Numbered from the stretch's first letter, positions 35,918 through 44,999 are shown. The stretch: 64,000 nt of DNA from G963677085 sp963677085 (GCA_963677085.2 CAXXFH010000004.1:1550001-1614000), one strand, 5' to 3'. A program made the numbers and translations. Notes: generated from the sequence alone by a model not told the origin.

Positions 35918-37246
35918 ATGACGCAAATTGAACAGGCCCGAGCGGGAAACATTACTCCAGAAATGACGGCCGTCGCCGAAAGCGAACACCTCGACGCCGA
36001 ACTCGTACGCGACGAGGTCGCCCGGGGCCGGATGGTCATTCCCGCCAACAAGGTGCATGTGCAAAAGGGCCTGCAACCGATCGGCATTGGCGTGGCCGCC
36101 CGCACCAAGATCAACGCCAACATCGGCAAGTCGGCCGTCACCAGCGACAGCCAGTGCGAAGTCGAAAAACTGCTGCTAGCGGTCAAGTACGGGGCCGACA
36201 CGGTGATGGACCTCTCGACGGGCGACTACATCGACGCCGTCCGGGCGCGAATCATCGAAGCCGCCACGGTCCCCGTCGGCACGGTTCCCCTCTACCAGAT
36301 GACCCAGGAGTTGGACGACATCGTCGACATGCGGCCGCAAGACTTCCTCGACGTGGTCGAGAAGCAGGCCCAGCAGGGCGTCGACTACATGACCATCCAT
36401 TGCGGCCTGCTGAAGGAACATATTTCGCTGACCGAAGGCCGTCTGACGGGCATTGTCAGTCGCGGCGGTTCGCTGGTGGCCAAGTGGATGTTGACCCACA
36501 ACGACGAGAACCCCTTCTTCACGCATTTCGACGACTTGTGCGACATCATGCACGAGTACGATGTGACCTGGAGCCTGGGTGACGGTTTGCGTCCCGGCTC
36601 GTTGGCCGACGCCAGCGACGCGGCCCAATTCGCCGAGTTGAAGGTGATGGGCGAGTTGACCCATCGCGCGCGAGCACGCAATTGCCAGGTGATGATCGAA
36701 GGTCCGGGCCACGTGCCGATGGACCAGATCGAAATGAACATCCAGAAGGAGATGCAGCTCTGCGACGAGGCGCCGTTCTACGTGCTCGGCCCCGTGGTCA
36801 CCGACATCGCGCCGGGCTACGATCACATTACCAGCGCCATCGGCGCCTCGTTGGCGGCCTGGTACGGAGCGTCGATGCTCTGCTACGTGACGCCCAAGGA
36901 GCATCTCGGGCTGCCCAACTTGGACGACGTTCGCCAAGGGGTCATCGCCTACAAGATCGCCGCCCATGCGGCCGATGTCGCCCGGCACCGCCCCCAAGCC
37001 CGGCAACGTGACGACGCCCTGAGCAAGGCGCGTTACGAGTTCGACTGGGACGAACAGTTCCGTCTGTCGCTCGATCCGGAGACCGCTCGTCGGATGCACG
37101 ACGAGACCTTGCCCGAGGTCGACCACAAGAAATCGCATTATTGCAGCATGTGCGGTCCGAAGTTCTGCTCGATGAAGACCACCGAGGAGCTTCGGGCGTT
37201 GACCGGTCAAAAACTTGACACGGCCGACACCGGCAAGCGAGAATAG
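35918..37246 (+). CDS. thiC: Phosphomethylpyrimidine synthase
   Basis: 442 aa from the ATG at 35918 (MTQIEQARAGNI). It is a radical SAM enzyme of the ThiC family that turns AIR into HMP-P for thiamine. The C-terminal CSMCGPKFC provides the [4Fe-4S] cysteines (CxxCx4C). Conserved blocks include IGVAARTKINANIG, YGADTVMDLSTG, MTIHCGLLKEH and MIEGPGHVPMDQIEMN. The length matches the short ThiC form lacking the N-terminal extension of E. coli ThiC (~630 aa). No TPP riboswitch is visible upstream. Confidence 0.95.
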   Translation: MTQIEQARAGNITPEMTAVAESEHLDAELVRDEVARGRMVIPANKVHVQKGLQPIGIGVAARTKINANIGKSAVTSDSQCEVEKLLLAVKYGADTVMDLSTGDYIDAVRARIIEAATVPVGTVPLYQMTQELDDIVDMRPQDFLDVVEKQAQQGVDYMTIHCGLLKEHISLTEGRLTGIVSRGGSLVAKWMLTHNDENPFFTHFDDLCDIMHEYDVTWSLGDGLRPGSLADASDAAQFAELKVMGELTHRARARNCQVMIEGPGHVPMDQIEMNIQKEMQLCDEAPFYVLGPVVTDIAPGYDHITSAIGASLAAWYGASMLCYVTPKEHLGLPNLDDVRQGVIAYKIAAHAADVARHRPQARQRDDALSKARYEFDWDEQFRLSLDPETARRMHDETLPEVDHKKSHYCSMCGPKFCSMKTTEELRALTGQKLDTADTGKRE

Positions 37247-37430
37247 GCGACACCCCTGCGGGGTAAACGACCAGGCCCCGAATCACAATGACCAGTGAAA
37301 TCCTAATGCCCAGGTCGTAATCGCCGGACGTCGAGTGCCAGTGGCACCCGACCACCCAACGTCGCTTCCCCAGTTCCACCGAACACACCCGGATCGTCCC
37401 CTGCCTTCCTTTTTCCTCTGGAGACACACC

Positions 37431-38093
37431 ATGTTCCGCACATTGCTGCCCCTCGTATTGATGTCACTCTTCACCGTTGCCTGTTCCGAACTGGCGGCCG
37501 CCGAGTTATGTTCCAAGGAAGCCCAGGAGGGTTTCGTCCAACTCTTCAACGGCACGAACCTCGACGGCTGGCAGGGCGACACAAAGGGTTACGCCGTGGA
37601 AGACGGCGCGATCGTCTGCAAGCCGGGCGGAAACCTCTACACGGCCAATGAGTATTCCGACTTCATCTTCCGCTTTGAATTCCGTCTGCCGCCGGGCGGA
37701 AACAACGGCGTCGGCATCCGCTCGCCCATGAGTGGAACCCCCGCCTACACCGCCATGGAAATCCAGATCCTCGACGACCGCCACAAGAAGTACGACGGCT
37801 GGCTGAAAGACTACCAGTGCCACGGTTCGATCTACGGCGTTGTGCCCGCCAAACGCGATCAGCTCAAACCCACCGGCGAGTGGAACTGTGAAGAGATCTA
37901 CGCCAAGGGCGATCACATCAAGGTAACCGTCAACGGCACCGTGGTCGTCGACGCAGACCTGAGCAAGATCGACGCCAGCAAAACCCTCGACCACAAGGAA
38001 CACCCGGGCCTGCACAACAAGAAGGGCTTCATCGGCTTCCTGGGACACGGCGACAAGGTCGAGTTCCGCAACATCCGCGTGAAAGAGCTGTAA
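37431..38093 (+). CDS. DUF1080 / 3-keto-disaccharide hydrolase-type exported protein
   Basis: 220 aa from the ATG at 37431; GGAG 8 bases upstream. Signal peptide (LLPLVLMSLFTVACSELAAA). One DUF1080 domain: GFVQLFNGTNLDGWQG at the start, IFRFEFRLPPGGNNGVGIR in the middle, GEWNCEEIYAKGDHIKVTV and the closing GFIGFLGHGDKVEFRNIRV. The family is a concanavalin-like fold; some members hydrolyse 3-keto-glucosides. Very abundant in planctomycetes. 8 bp upstream of a ROK kinase on the same strand, which suggests sugar handling together. Confidence 0.9.
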   Translation: MFRTLLPLVLMSLFTVACSELAAAELCSKEAQEGFVQLFNGTNLDGWQGDTKGYAVEDGAIVCKPGGNLYTANEYSDFIFRFEFRLPPGGNNGVGIRSPMSGTPAYTAMEIQILDDRHKKYDGWLKDYQCHGSIYGVVPAKRDQLKPTGEWNCEEIYAKGDHIKVTVNGTVVVDADLSKIDASKTLDHKEHPGLHNKKGFIGFLGHGDKVEFRNIRVKEL

Positions 38094-38101
38094 TCGCCCC
38101 C

Positions 38102-39061
38102 ATGTATCTCGGCATCGAAATTGGCGGCACGAAGCTCCAAGTCGGGGTCGCGGCGGGCGATGGTCCGCCGTTAACGGTACTCGAACGGATTTCGGCCGAT
38201 CCCTCGGGTGGTGCCCGGGGCATCCTTGCACAAATCGAGCAAATCGCGCGGCCGCTGCGCGAACGCTTCGCGCTGAAGGCCGTCGGCATTGGATTCGGCG
38301 GCCCGGTCAACGCGGCGGCAGGCCGAACGATCAAGAGCCACCAAGTCGACGGCTGGGACGATTTTCACCTGGTCGACTGGTGCCAAGAGCGACTGGGGTT
38401 GCCCGGCGTGTTGGGCAACGACTCGGATCTGGCCGGCTTGGCCGAAGCGCTGTTTGGTGCCGGGCGGGGGCACAAGATCGTTGTCTACAGCAACGTGGGC
38501 AGCGGGATCGGCGGCGCGGTGGTGATCGACGGCCAACTCCATACGGGCAGCACAGGCGTGGCCTCGGAGATCGGCCACCTGCGGCCCGGCCCCCAGGCTG
38601 AATGCCCCGAGCAAACCGTTGAGAGTCTGGCCAGTGGTTGGGGTATTGCCAACACGGCGCGGACAAAGCTCCAGCAGATAGCCGCCTCGGAATCGGCCGA
38701 CGTTGCCGATCTGCTGGCTCGCTGCGACGGCCTGCCCGAGCGAATCACCACGGCGATGATTGCCCAAGCGGCCACCGAGGGAAACTCCCTGGCACACGAC
38801 GTGTTCGCCGGGGCGGTTCGCGTATACGGCTGGGCCTTGGCGCAAGTGATTACCCTGTTGGCTCCCAGCGTGATCGTGATCGGGGGCGGCGTTCCGTTGG
38901 CTGGCGAGGCGTTGTTCTTCGGTCCGTTGCGTGAGCAGGTCCGCCGCTACACCTTTCCCCCGCTGCGCGACGCTTGCCAGATTGTGCCCGCCGGGTTGGG
39001 CGAAGAGGTGGTGGTACACGGCGCTCTGGCCCTGGCGGCGCGGCAATCTTTGAACGGGTAG
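38102..39061 (+). CDS. ROK family sugar kinase, zinc motif degenerate
   Basis: 319 aa. The N-terminal phosphate loop LGIEIGGTKLQVG, GFGGPVN, NDSDLAGLAEALFGAG (ATP/sugar site with the catalytic Asp in GNDSD) and SNVGSGIGGAVV are ROK features. The EIGHL motif is present, but the usual CxCGxxGC zinc-binding stretch is replaced by RPGPQAECPEQTVES with only one Cys, so the zinc site is missing. Likely a glucokinase- or N-acetylhexosamine kinase-like enzyme; substrate uncertain. Follows the DUF1080 gene by 8 bp. Confidence 0.88.
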   Translation: MYLGIEIGGTKLQVGVAAGDGPPLTVLERISADPSGGARGILAQIEQIARPLRERFALKAVGIGFGGPVNAAAGRTIKSHQVDGWDDFHLVDWCQERLGLPGVLGNDSDLAGLAEALFGAGRGHKIVVYSNVGSGIGGAVVIDGQLHTGSTGVASEIGHLRPGPQAECPEQTVESLASGWGIANTARTKLQQIAASESADVADLLARCDGLPERITTAMIAQAATEGNSLAHDVFAGAVRVYGWALAQVITLLAPSVIVIGGGVPLAGEALFFGPLREQVRRYTFPPLRDACQIVPAGLGEEVVVHGALALAARQSLNG

Positions 39062-39095
39062 CTTCGCGAACGCGGGTGTCGAAAAATACCCTGCA

Positions 39096-39203
39096 CTACT
39101 AACCTCAAAGATCGTTAAGTTTTTGATAAAGATTAGCGACCAGCGGGAGCGGCTTCTTGCCTGGGTGCGGTAGCATCGTTTGGTTGGCGGCCCTGCCGCC
39201 CTG
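39096..39203 (+). repeat. Dispersed ~110-bp repeat (GATCGTTAAG family), copy 4
   Basis: Full unit from CTACTAACCTCA to GGCCCTGCCGCCCTG, just after the ROK kinase stop. Confidence 0.9.
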
Positions 39204-39212
39204 CGCGCAAGC

Positions 39213-39243
39213 AAACCCACCGGCGGCAACCGGTGGGCTTGGA
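39213..39243. repeat. CCCACCGG palindromic repeat, copy 3
   Basis: AACCCACCGGCGGCAACCGG followed by TGGGCTTGGA. It abuts copy 4 of the 110-bp repeat. Confidence 0.8.
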
Positions 39244-39288
39244 GTGTAGTTCGGATTATCGTGGGACGGAACGTCGCGTTTCGTGAGT

Positions 39289-39687
39289 CTACTTGTGGCA
39301 GGCGCAACCGCAGCTACACTTCTTTTCGGCGCCGATCCACTCCCAGGCCTGCTCCTTCTCCGAGACGTCGAAGTAGCGAAGCTCGGCCGAGCGGAAGATG
39401 ACCGTGCTGAACTTGGTCATCCATTCGAGCCACTTCTTTTCGCCGACCACGGCACATCGCTCGATGTCCTTGCAGTGCTTCACGTCGAACTTCGTCTCGT
39501 CCCAAATCGCCCGAGGCGTGACGCCGTGGAAATCGTGCATTTCGAAATAGCAACGGAGTTTGCCGTGTTTGGCAATGATCTCTTCGAGCATCGGCACAAA
39601 TTTCTCGTAGTCGGCGTGTACGAGGGTGCCGCTAACCTTGATTCCGATCACGTTTTCATGCTGGGTATCTTGCAGAATTTCGATCAT
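39289..39687 (-). CDS. SpoIIAA-like protein with Cys/His tail
   Basis: 132 aa from the Met at 39687, with AGAGGA upstream. Residues 1-120 fit the SpoIIAA-like (STAS-like) family: IGIKVSGTLVHADYEKFVP, then YFEMHDFHGVTPRAIWDE and a KFSTVIFRSAELRYFD block. The last nine residues CSCGCACHK carry four Cys and one His, a possible metal site not normal for the family. No anti-sigma factor or kinase neighbours. Role unknown. Confidence 0.82.
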   Translation of the reverse strand: MIEILQDTQHENVIGIKVSGTLVHADYEKFVPMLEEIIAKHGKLRCYFEMHDFHGVTPRAIWDETKFDVKHCKDIERCAVVGEKKWLEWMTKFSTVIFRSAELRYFDVSEKEQAWEWIGAEKKCSCGCACHK

Positions 39688-39850
39688 GTCTCGATATCCT
39701 CTAGTGCGAGAAATGTGGTTATTCGGAGCGCACGGTTTGCACCACGAAACGCCCGGACTATGCCTAAACATAGCTTACCTGATACAATAAATCGTACCGG
39801 AGGAGTCAACTGCGACCGCTGGCATGGCTGAAAGACCTAGCCGGATTCGG

Positions 39851-39881
39851 CACTGGCTGACGAGCAGCCAGTGGCACCGAA
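39851..39881. repeat. CACTGGCTGAC-type palindromic repeat, copy 2
   Basis: GGCACTGGCTGACGAGCAGC followed by CAGTGGCACCG; counterpart of 33771-33803. Confidence 0.6.
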
Positions 39882-39939
39882 ACCGCGGAAGCGGGGGCCG
39901 TGGCTGGAGTTTTGGCAAGGGAGAAACCGAACCGGCGCA

Positions 39940-39969
39940 GACCCACCGGCTGCAACCGGTGGGCTTGGA
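39940..39969. repeat. CCCACCGG palindromic repeat, copy 4
   Basis: GACCCACCGGCTGCAACCGG followed by TGGGCTTGGA, 20 bases after the dapB end. Confidence 0.8.
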
Positions 39970-39989
39970 TGCGAGAGATGGTGTTGGCT

Positions 39990-40781
39990 TTAGAATCCTA
40001 ACACGTCGTACATGCCGTACAATCCGGCCGGTTTATCGACCAGATACTTGGCCGCGGCCAGGGCACCCAGGGCGTAACAGTCGCGATTGCTGGCGCGGAC
40101 CGTCAGTTCGACCGTTTCGCCGAGCATGCCGAACACGATCGTGTGCTCGCCCGGGTTGTCGCCCGTGCGAATGGCGTGGTAGCCGATTTCCTCATGGGAC
40201 CGCTTGCCCGGGCGACCTTGGCGACCGTGGGCCTCGCTGGTTTGGCCCATCTTCGCGGCAATCAACTGGCCGAACTTCAAAGCCGTGCCGCTGGGTGAAT
40301 CCTCTTTGAAGCGGTGATGGCGTTCGAGAATTTCGACATCCGCGTCCTGATCCTTCAGCGCCTCGGCGGCCACCTCGGCCAGCCGCATGGTGAGATTGAC
40401 CGCCAGGCTCATGTTGGGCGCCCAAACCAAGGGAATCTTTTTCGCCGCTGCCTTCACCTTGGCTGTTTGGGCATCGCTGAGAGCCGTGGTCGCGAGGACC
40501 AAGGGTCGCTTTTGCTCGACACAGGTAGCCAGAACGTCGTCAACCGCCTCGGGCAACGAGAAGTCGATCACCACATCGACCGGCACTTCAAGGCTGGCTA
40601 CCAGCGATACGTCCAACGGGCCGACCCCAGCCAGCACGCCGGCATCGGCGCCCAACTGCGGATGGTTCTCCACGTCGATCGCGGCGGTCAGTACTAGTTG
40701 TGGATCGGCCGAGGCCAAAGCGACCAGCCGCCGCCCCATCCGGCCCGCGGCTCCGTGAATTGCGATGCGTGTTTTGGACAT
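39990..40781 (-). CDS. dapB: 4-hydroxy-tetrahydrodipicolinate reductase
   Basis: 263 aa. Lysine/diaminopimelate pathway enzyme. GAAGRMGRRLV (residues 9-19) is the NAD(P)H-binding glycine loop. LERHHRFKEDSPSGTALK near 152-169 is the substrate site with the catalytic His pair and Lys. AGGAACC lies upstream of the ATG. Length is the family norm (~270). No other dap gene adjoins. Confidence 0.95.
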   Translation of the reverse strand: MSKTRIAIHGAAGRMGRRLVALASADPQLVLTAAIDVENHPQLGADAGVLAGVGPLDVSLVASLEVPVDVVIDFSLPEAVDDVLATCVEQKRPLVLATTALSDAQTAKVKAAAKKIPLVWAPNMSLAVNLTMRLAEVAAEALKDQDADVEILERHHRFKEDSPSGTALKFGQLIAAKMGQTSEAHGRQGRPGKRSHEEIGYHAIRTGDNPGEHTIVFGMLGETVELTVRASNRDCYALGALAAAKYLVDKPAGLYGMYDVLGF

Positions 40782-40935
40782 TATTGGTTCCTGGTTTGAT
40801 TGTGGAACACTTCATTGCGTTCTGGCCCAGAAAACCGGGCTCCCGTTGGTCGCCCTCGTTCCACAAGCAATGCAGGACGCAATAGTACTTAGTTGTTGGT
40901 GATTAGTTGTCTGTTGTTAGTGGGAAACAAGAAAG

Positions 40936-40994
40936 GTCGCTTGCGGCTTCGCCCTTCCGCTTTCCGCTTTTGGATTGCGAAGCCGCGAGCGGCT
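40936..40994. repeat. Two inverted GCGAAGCCGC palindromes
   Basis: An inverted copy (GTCGCTTGCGGCTTCGCC) at 40936-40953 and a direct copy (GCGAAGCCGCGAGCGGCT) at 40977-40994, within a GCTTTCCGCTTTT low-complexity tract between dapB and thrC. Confidence 0.7.
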
Positions 40995-41041
40995 GTTGAG
41001 GTGGAAGACTTCCAACTCCGCACTCCTCGCTCCCAACTCCA

Positions 41042-42454
41042 TTACCCATACAGCCGGATGGCTTTGATGATTTCGTCGAGATTGTTTGGCACGGCCACGG
41101 CTCGGTTAGCGAACGCCGCCCGTTTTACGCCCCGCTTACCAAGCACCTCGTTGAACTGCGCCTGGTCGGTCGTGTGGTAGGCGACCGTCGCGGTGGGGTC
41201 TTTCAGTTGGTGGCCCGTCAGGATGCAAACCACTCGGGTGTCTGGATCGATGACGCCTTCGTCGACCAGCAGCTTGGCACCGGCCACGCTGGCGGCGCTG
41301 GCCGGCTCGCAACCGAAGCCGCTGGCGCCAACTCGGGCCTTGGCGTCGAGGATCTGCTGATCGGAAACCTCGCGGACCACGCCGTCGCACCACTCGATCG
41401 CTCGGATGCACTTATTGAGATTCACCGGCCGGTTGATTTCGATTGCGCTGGCAATCGTCGACGCCCGGCGTCCCTCGGCATCCATCTGGTCGTAAAAGTG
41501 ACAGGCCTTGGCCAACTCGGGCTTTCCGCCGTTCCAGCAGAGGCCATCTTCCTCGACCAGTTTGTAGAGTGTATTGGCCCCTGCGGCGTTGATGATCGCC
41601 AACCGCGGAATGCGGTCGATCAACCCGAGCTGTTTCAGCTCGTGGAAGGCTTTGCCGAACGAACTGGAGTTGCCCAGGTTGCCGCCGGGTACGACGATCC
41701 AGTCGGGCACTTCCCAACGAAGGGCTTCCAACACCCGAAACATGATCGTCTTCTGACCTTCGAGCCGGAAGGGATTCACGCTGTTGACCAAGTAGATTCC
41801 CAACTGCTGCGAGACCTCTTTCACTCGGGCCATCGCGTCGTCGAAATCGCCGCTGATCTGGATGGTCAGCGCCCCGTAGTCCAACGCCTGAGAGAGCTTT
41901 CCGTAGGCGATCTTGCCGGAACCGATAAAGATGACCGCCTGCATCAGCCGCGTGGCCGAACAATACAGGGCCAGCGAGGCACTGGTGTTGCCGGTCGAAG
42001 CGCAGGCCGCCCGTTGGGCGCCGACGAATCGGGCATGGCTGAAGGCGGCCGTCATGCCGTTGTCTTTGAAGCTGCCCGAGGGATTCATCCCCTCGTACTG
42101 CAAAAACAGGTTACCCGACTTGACGCCGGTATACTCAGCCGCGCCGGGCGAGGGCCGCAAGAGCGTCTGCCCCTCGCCAACGGTCACGCACTGCTCGACC
42201 GGCACGAAGGGCAACAGATCGTGAAAACGCCATACGCCGCTGAAACAATGCGGTTCGTGGCGCCGGGTCCACTTCTGCTCGAAGTCCTTCAACGACTTCG
42301 GCACGGGCAATCGGTCCCAGGGATAGGCCACGTCGAGCAGGTCGCCGCACTTAGGGCAAGCGACGAGCACTTCGCTCACGTCGAACGTGGCGCCACAGGC
42401 CGGGGAAATACACTGCTGGAATGCGGAGTTGGAGGAAGAAATCGTCGACCTCAC
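41042..42454 (-). CDS. thrC: Threonine synthase with N-terminal zinc ribbon
   Basis: 470 aa. PLP enzyme that makes threonine from O-phosphohomoserine. The N-terminal ribbon has four Cys (CISPACG and CPKCGD); the PLP lysine is in NPSGSFKDNGM, and SSASTGNTSAS-type glycines (CASTGNTSA) follow. This is the class of threonine synthases with an N-terminal zinc ribbon. VPGGNLGNSSSFGKAF and the C-terminal CILTGHQLKDPT are family blocks. No hom or thrB nearby. Confidence 0.93.
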   Translation of the reverse strand: MRSTISSSNSAFQQCISPACGATFDVSEVLVACPKCGDLLDVAYPWDRLPVPKSLKDFEQKWTRRHEPHCFSGVWRFHDLLPFVPVEQCVTVGEGQTLLRPSPGAAEYTGVKSGNLFLQYEGMNPSGSFKDNGMTAAFSHARFVGAQRAACASTGNTSASLALYCSATRLMQAVIFIGSGKIAYGKLSQALDYGALTIQISGDFDDAMARVKEVSQQLGIYLVNSVNPFRLEGQKTIMFRVLEALRWEVPDWIVVPGGNLGNSSSFGKAFHELKQLGLIDRIPRLAIINAAGANTLYKLVEEDGLCWNGGKPELAKACHFYDQMDAEGRRASTIASAIEINRPVNLNKCIRAIEWCDGVVREVSDQQILDAKARVGASGFGCEPASAASVAGAKLLVDEGVIDPDTRVVCILTGHQLKDPTATVAYHTTDQAQFNEVLGKRGVKRAAFANRAVAVPNNLDEIIKAIRLYG

Positions 42455-43119
42455 TGAAAATCAAAGGGTTGGATTGACGGGGTCTGCTCGGCAACAAGTG
42501 TTCTTGCTGCAACCGGCGGCGCATTACCCCGGGGCCTTACCACGCACCGTCGTTGCGCCACAGTAGACGTGCTTGCGTGGCCAAATTTGCCGGGCGACCT
42601 TCTCTGGATTACCAGAAGAAGACGCAACCGGCGAATAATCTAACGAGGCGGGGCCTCGAACCAATGGGTGCTACTGCACCCGGCAAGATCCCGCTCTCGG
42701 TAAGTCGCTAACACACGCCGCGTGCGCGCGTGTTGCAGGAATAAGACTCTAAAGCATACGGTCGGGAACCGAAAGTGGGGCAACCGAGAGCATCACTATT
42801 CTTAGCAAAACGCCAACAGTGGGGGAAGCCCCCTGTACTCCCCCCACTCGACAGACGGCCGCCGAGTGATCGCCGGTCGAATAAACCGGCAAGCGCGCAG
42901 CCTTAGTCCCTGGCAAACCACCACTTGCGCACCGCGTTCGTGATTTCACGCACGCCACGAAAACAACGATCGTTTGCCACCCAGTGCCGGTCCGCCAGAA
43001 GGGTCCGCCCAAAGCTGGCCGAGCGGTTTGACAGCCGCGAAGTAGCCGTTTAGAATCAAAATTCTCGACAGGTCGCGCAGAGGGCTGGTTATACGGAAAT
43101 CCGAATTGGAGACCACTCG
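42455..43119. other. Non-coding divergent region
   Basis: About 665 bases between thrC and the DksA-type gene. A stretch like GTGCTACTGCACCCGGCAAGA... (near 42667) faintly recalls the 110-bp repeat but is too diverged to call. Otherwise nothing supported. Confidence 0.45.
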
Positions 43120-43500
43120 ATGAAGAAGGCCGACATGAAGATCTACAAGGATCGGTTGCTCTCGTTGCGAGCCCGGTTGCGGGGCGACGTCAACCAAATG
43201 GCCGACGCCGCACTGAAGAAGAGCCGCAGTGAATCCAACGGCGATCTCTCCAGCATGCCGATCCATATGGCGGATATTGGGAGCGACAATTTCGAGCAGG
43301 AGTTCACCTTGAGTCTCATGCAGACCGAGGAGGGCACGCTGAGTCAAATCGAAACCGCCCTGGAACGCCTTGAAGACGGTTCCTACGGCATGTGCGAAGA
43401 ATGTGGCTCGAAGATCCCCAAAGCGCGGCTAAACGCCCTGCCTTACGCCAGCTTCTGTGTCAAATGTGCCGAGCAACAGGAACAAAACCAAGGCTTCTGA
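43120..43500 (+). CDS. DksA/TraR-type C4 zinc finger protein
   Basis: 126 aa with GGAG 7 bases upstream. Long N-terminal helices then the C4 finger CEECGSKIPKARLNALPYAS and CVKCAEQQ, i.e. Cys pairs at ~93/96 and ~114/117. DksA-like proteins bind the RNA polymerase secondary channel. The two acidic residues at the coiled-coil tip of true DksA (DD) are not evident, so it may be a DksA-like (YteA/TraR-style) regulator. lspA follows in the same direction after 228 bp. Confidence 0.88.
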   Translation: MKKADMKIYKDRLLSLRARLRGDVNQMADAALKKSRSESNGDLSSMPIHMADIGSDNFEQEFTLSLMQTEEGTLSQIETALERLEDGSYGMCEECGSKIPKARLNALPYASFCVKCAEQQEQNQGF

Positions 43501-43563
43501 GAATCGACCGATAAATAACTTGCCGGTTCGCCGGGCCGCGTTTCGCGACGGCCTTTGGGTTCC

Positions 43564-43591
43564 ACCGTGAAAACGGTTAGTTATTTTTCGA
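43564..43591 (+). terminator. Weak GNRA-hairpin terminator candidate
   Basis: ACCGT-GAAA-ACGGT (43564-43577) followed by TAGTTATTTTT. The stem is only 5 bp, so confidence is low. It lies between the DksA-type gene and lspA. Confidence 0.4.
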
Positions 43592-43728
43592 GCCGTCCTA
43601 AGGATCGACGGCAAGTGGCCTTGCACGATTCGGAGGATTCCGTCAAGATCGCCTCTTGTCCCCTGCCGGAAGGGCCCCCCTGACGGCGTATTCTCCCGAA
43701 TTACGCATTCCCATTTGGAGCAGCGGCC

Positions 43729-44295
43729 ATGCAGGCCGTTCCCCGTAGCCGGTATTTTGTCTTCTTTTCAATCGCGATCGTCGGCTGTCTCGTCGATCTG
43801 GCGACGAAGAGCTATATGTTTGCCCGACTGGGTATGCCCGGCGGAGCAACTTGGTGGATCTGGCCCGACGTGTTCGGGTTTCAGACCAGCCTGAACGAAG
43901 GCGCTCTGTTTGGCATGGGCCAGGGCTTCAGCGCGGTGTTTGCCGCCTTGTCGGTCGTGGCCGCAATCGGCGTTCTCTACTGGCTTTTCTACGTCGGTGC
44001 AGCGCAAGACTGGCTGCTCACCATCGCCTTAGGTTGCGTGACGGCCGGCATTTTCGGCAATTTGTACGACCGGCTGGGACTTCACGGTCTGCAATTCTCG
44101 TTCGGCCCCCAGGCGGGTGAACCGGCCTACGCCGTGCGCGATTTCATCCACGTGATGCTTGGAAGCTGGCCTTGGCCGACGTTCAACATTGCCGACAGCC
44201 TGTTGGTTTGCGGAGCCGCCCTGCTGTGCTGCCACGCCGTGTTTGCTCAAGAACCACCGGAGTCGGACGCCAAGAAATCCACCTCCTCGGCGTGA
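43729..44295 (+). CDS. lspA: Signal peptidase II (lipoprotein)
   Basis: 188 aa, with GGAG 8 bases upstream. It cleaves the prolipoprotein signal peptide in the inner membrane. Four TM segments, NEGALFGM in the first loop, and the two catalytic Asp in GNLYDRLG and FNIADSLL. Length is above the usual ~165 aa owing to the polar C-terminal tail (EPPESDAKKSTSSA). Lipoproteins in this window (fasciclin, OmpA) would be its substrates. Confidence 0.93.
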   Translation: MQAVPRSRYFVFFSIAIVGCLVDLATKSYMFARLGMPGGATWWIWPDVFGFQTSLNEGALFGMGQGFSAVFAALSVVAAIGVLYWLFYVGAAQDWLLTIALGCVTAGIFGNLYDRLGLHGLQFSFGPQAGEPAYAVRDFIHVMLGSWPWPTFNIADSLLVCGAALLCCHAVFAQEPPESDAKKSTSSA

Positions 44296-44533
44296 TTTTT
44301 GGGCCTCTTTTTTGACCGATCGGTGGACAGCTTCGTTGGGGCTTGAACAACGCGGGACAGCGTCTGCCCACATGAAACACAGCGTCTGCCCGTTCGAGAC
44401 ACCGCGATTCCGTCCCTCATCGCCCTGCGTATTCCCTCCCTGCAGACCGTGCTTTCCACGTTGCCATTCCCCCCCAAGGAAGCCATATTTGGCCTTATTA
44501 AGAACGAATTGATGCTCTGTAGACAATATGTTG

Positions 44534-44563
44534 TTGACAACCCCATACCAGACGGCCAATAAT
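44534..44563 (+). promoter_or_regulatory. Promoter of the Rrf2 gene
   Basis: TTGACA (44534-44539) is perfect; AATAAT (44558-44563) matches the -10 at five of six, spacing 18. GTTG...CAAC (44531-44541) is palindromic around the -35, a possible autoregulatory operator. Confidence 0.65.
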
Positions 44564-44588
44564 TCCCCGTAGGTAGGGGGACAATAAA

Positions 44589-44999
44589 ATGAAATTATCT
44601 CGAACCGTTGCTTACGCCTTGCAAGCGACCTTGCAGCTTGCGCAGGCGACCCCGGATGTTCCCGTTCCGTGCAGTCGGTTGGCGGCCGAGGGCCAAATGC
44701 CCGAACGGTTTCTGCTGCAGATTCTGCGAAACCTGGTAGCCCACGGCATCCTGGAATCGACGCGGGGGGTCGAAGGGGGCTACACGCTGGACCGCCCCGC
44801 CGAAAAAATCACGCTTCTGGACGTCATCGAAGCCATCGATGGCCCGTTGGCTGCCGCGCTGCCGATCAACGGGGGCTTGGCGTCGGAGACCCGAACCAAG
44901 CTGGAGGATGTTCTTACGGCAGTTACGGAACACATGCGTGATGACCTTCAAGCCGTGGCACTGGCCGACTTGTTGCCCAAACCAAGCGAAGTCCGGTAG
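44589..44999 (+). CDS. Rrf2-family transcriptional regulator lacking the Fe-S cysteine cluster
   Basis: 136 aa, AGGGGG 8 bases upstream. N-terminal winged helix: MKLSRTVAYALQATLQLAQ, FLLQILRNLVAHGILESTRG and GGYTLDRPAEKITLLDVIEA are classic Rrf2. Most Rrf2 sensors ligate a cluster with three Cys in the loop after residue ~90; here only one Cys (residue 28) is present, so iron-sulfur sensing is unlikely. It lies alone, with a strong promoter and a short spacer, and may autoregulate. Confidence 0.9.
   Translation: MKLSRTVAYALQATLQLAQATPDVPVPCSRLAAEGQMPERFLLQILRNLVAHGILESTRGVEGGYTLDRPAEKITLLDVIEAIDGPLAAALPINGGLASETRTKLEDVLTAVTEHMRDDLQAVALADLLPKPSEVR

Noticed and set aside
38171..39307. 378-codon frame antisense to the ROK kinase
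   Set aside because: Shadow of a strongly supported gene and its downstream repeat.
44352..44393. Direct repeat ACAGCGTCTGCCC as a regulator site
   Set aside because: Two copies 28 bases apart lie far upstream of the Rrf2 promoter with no palindromic symmetry; not enough to call.
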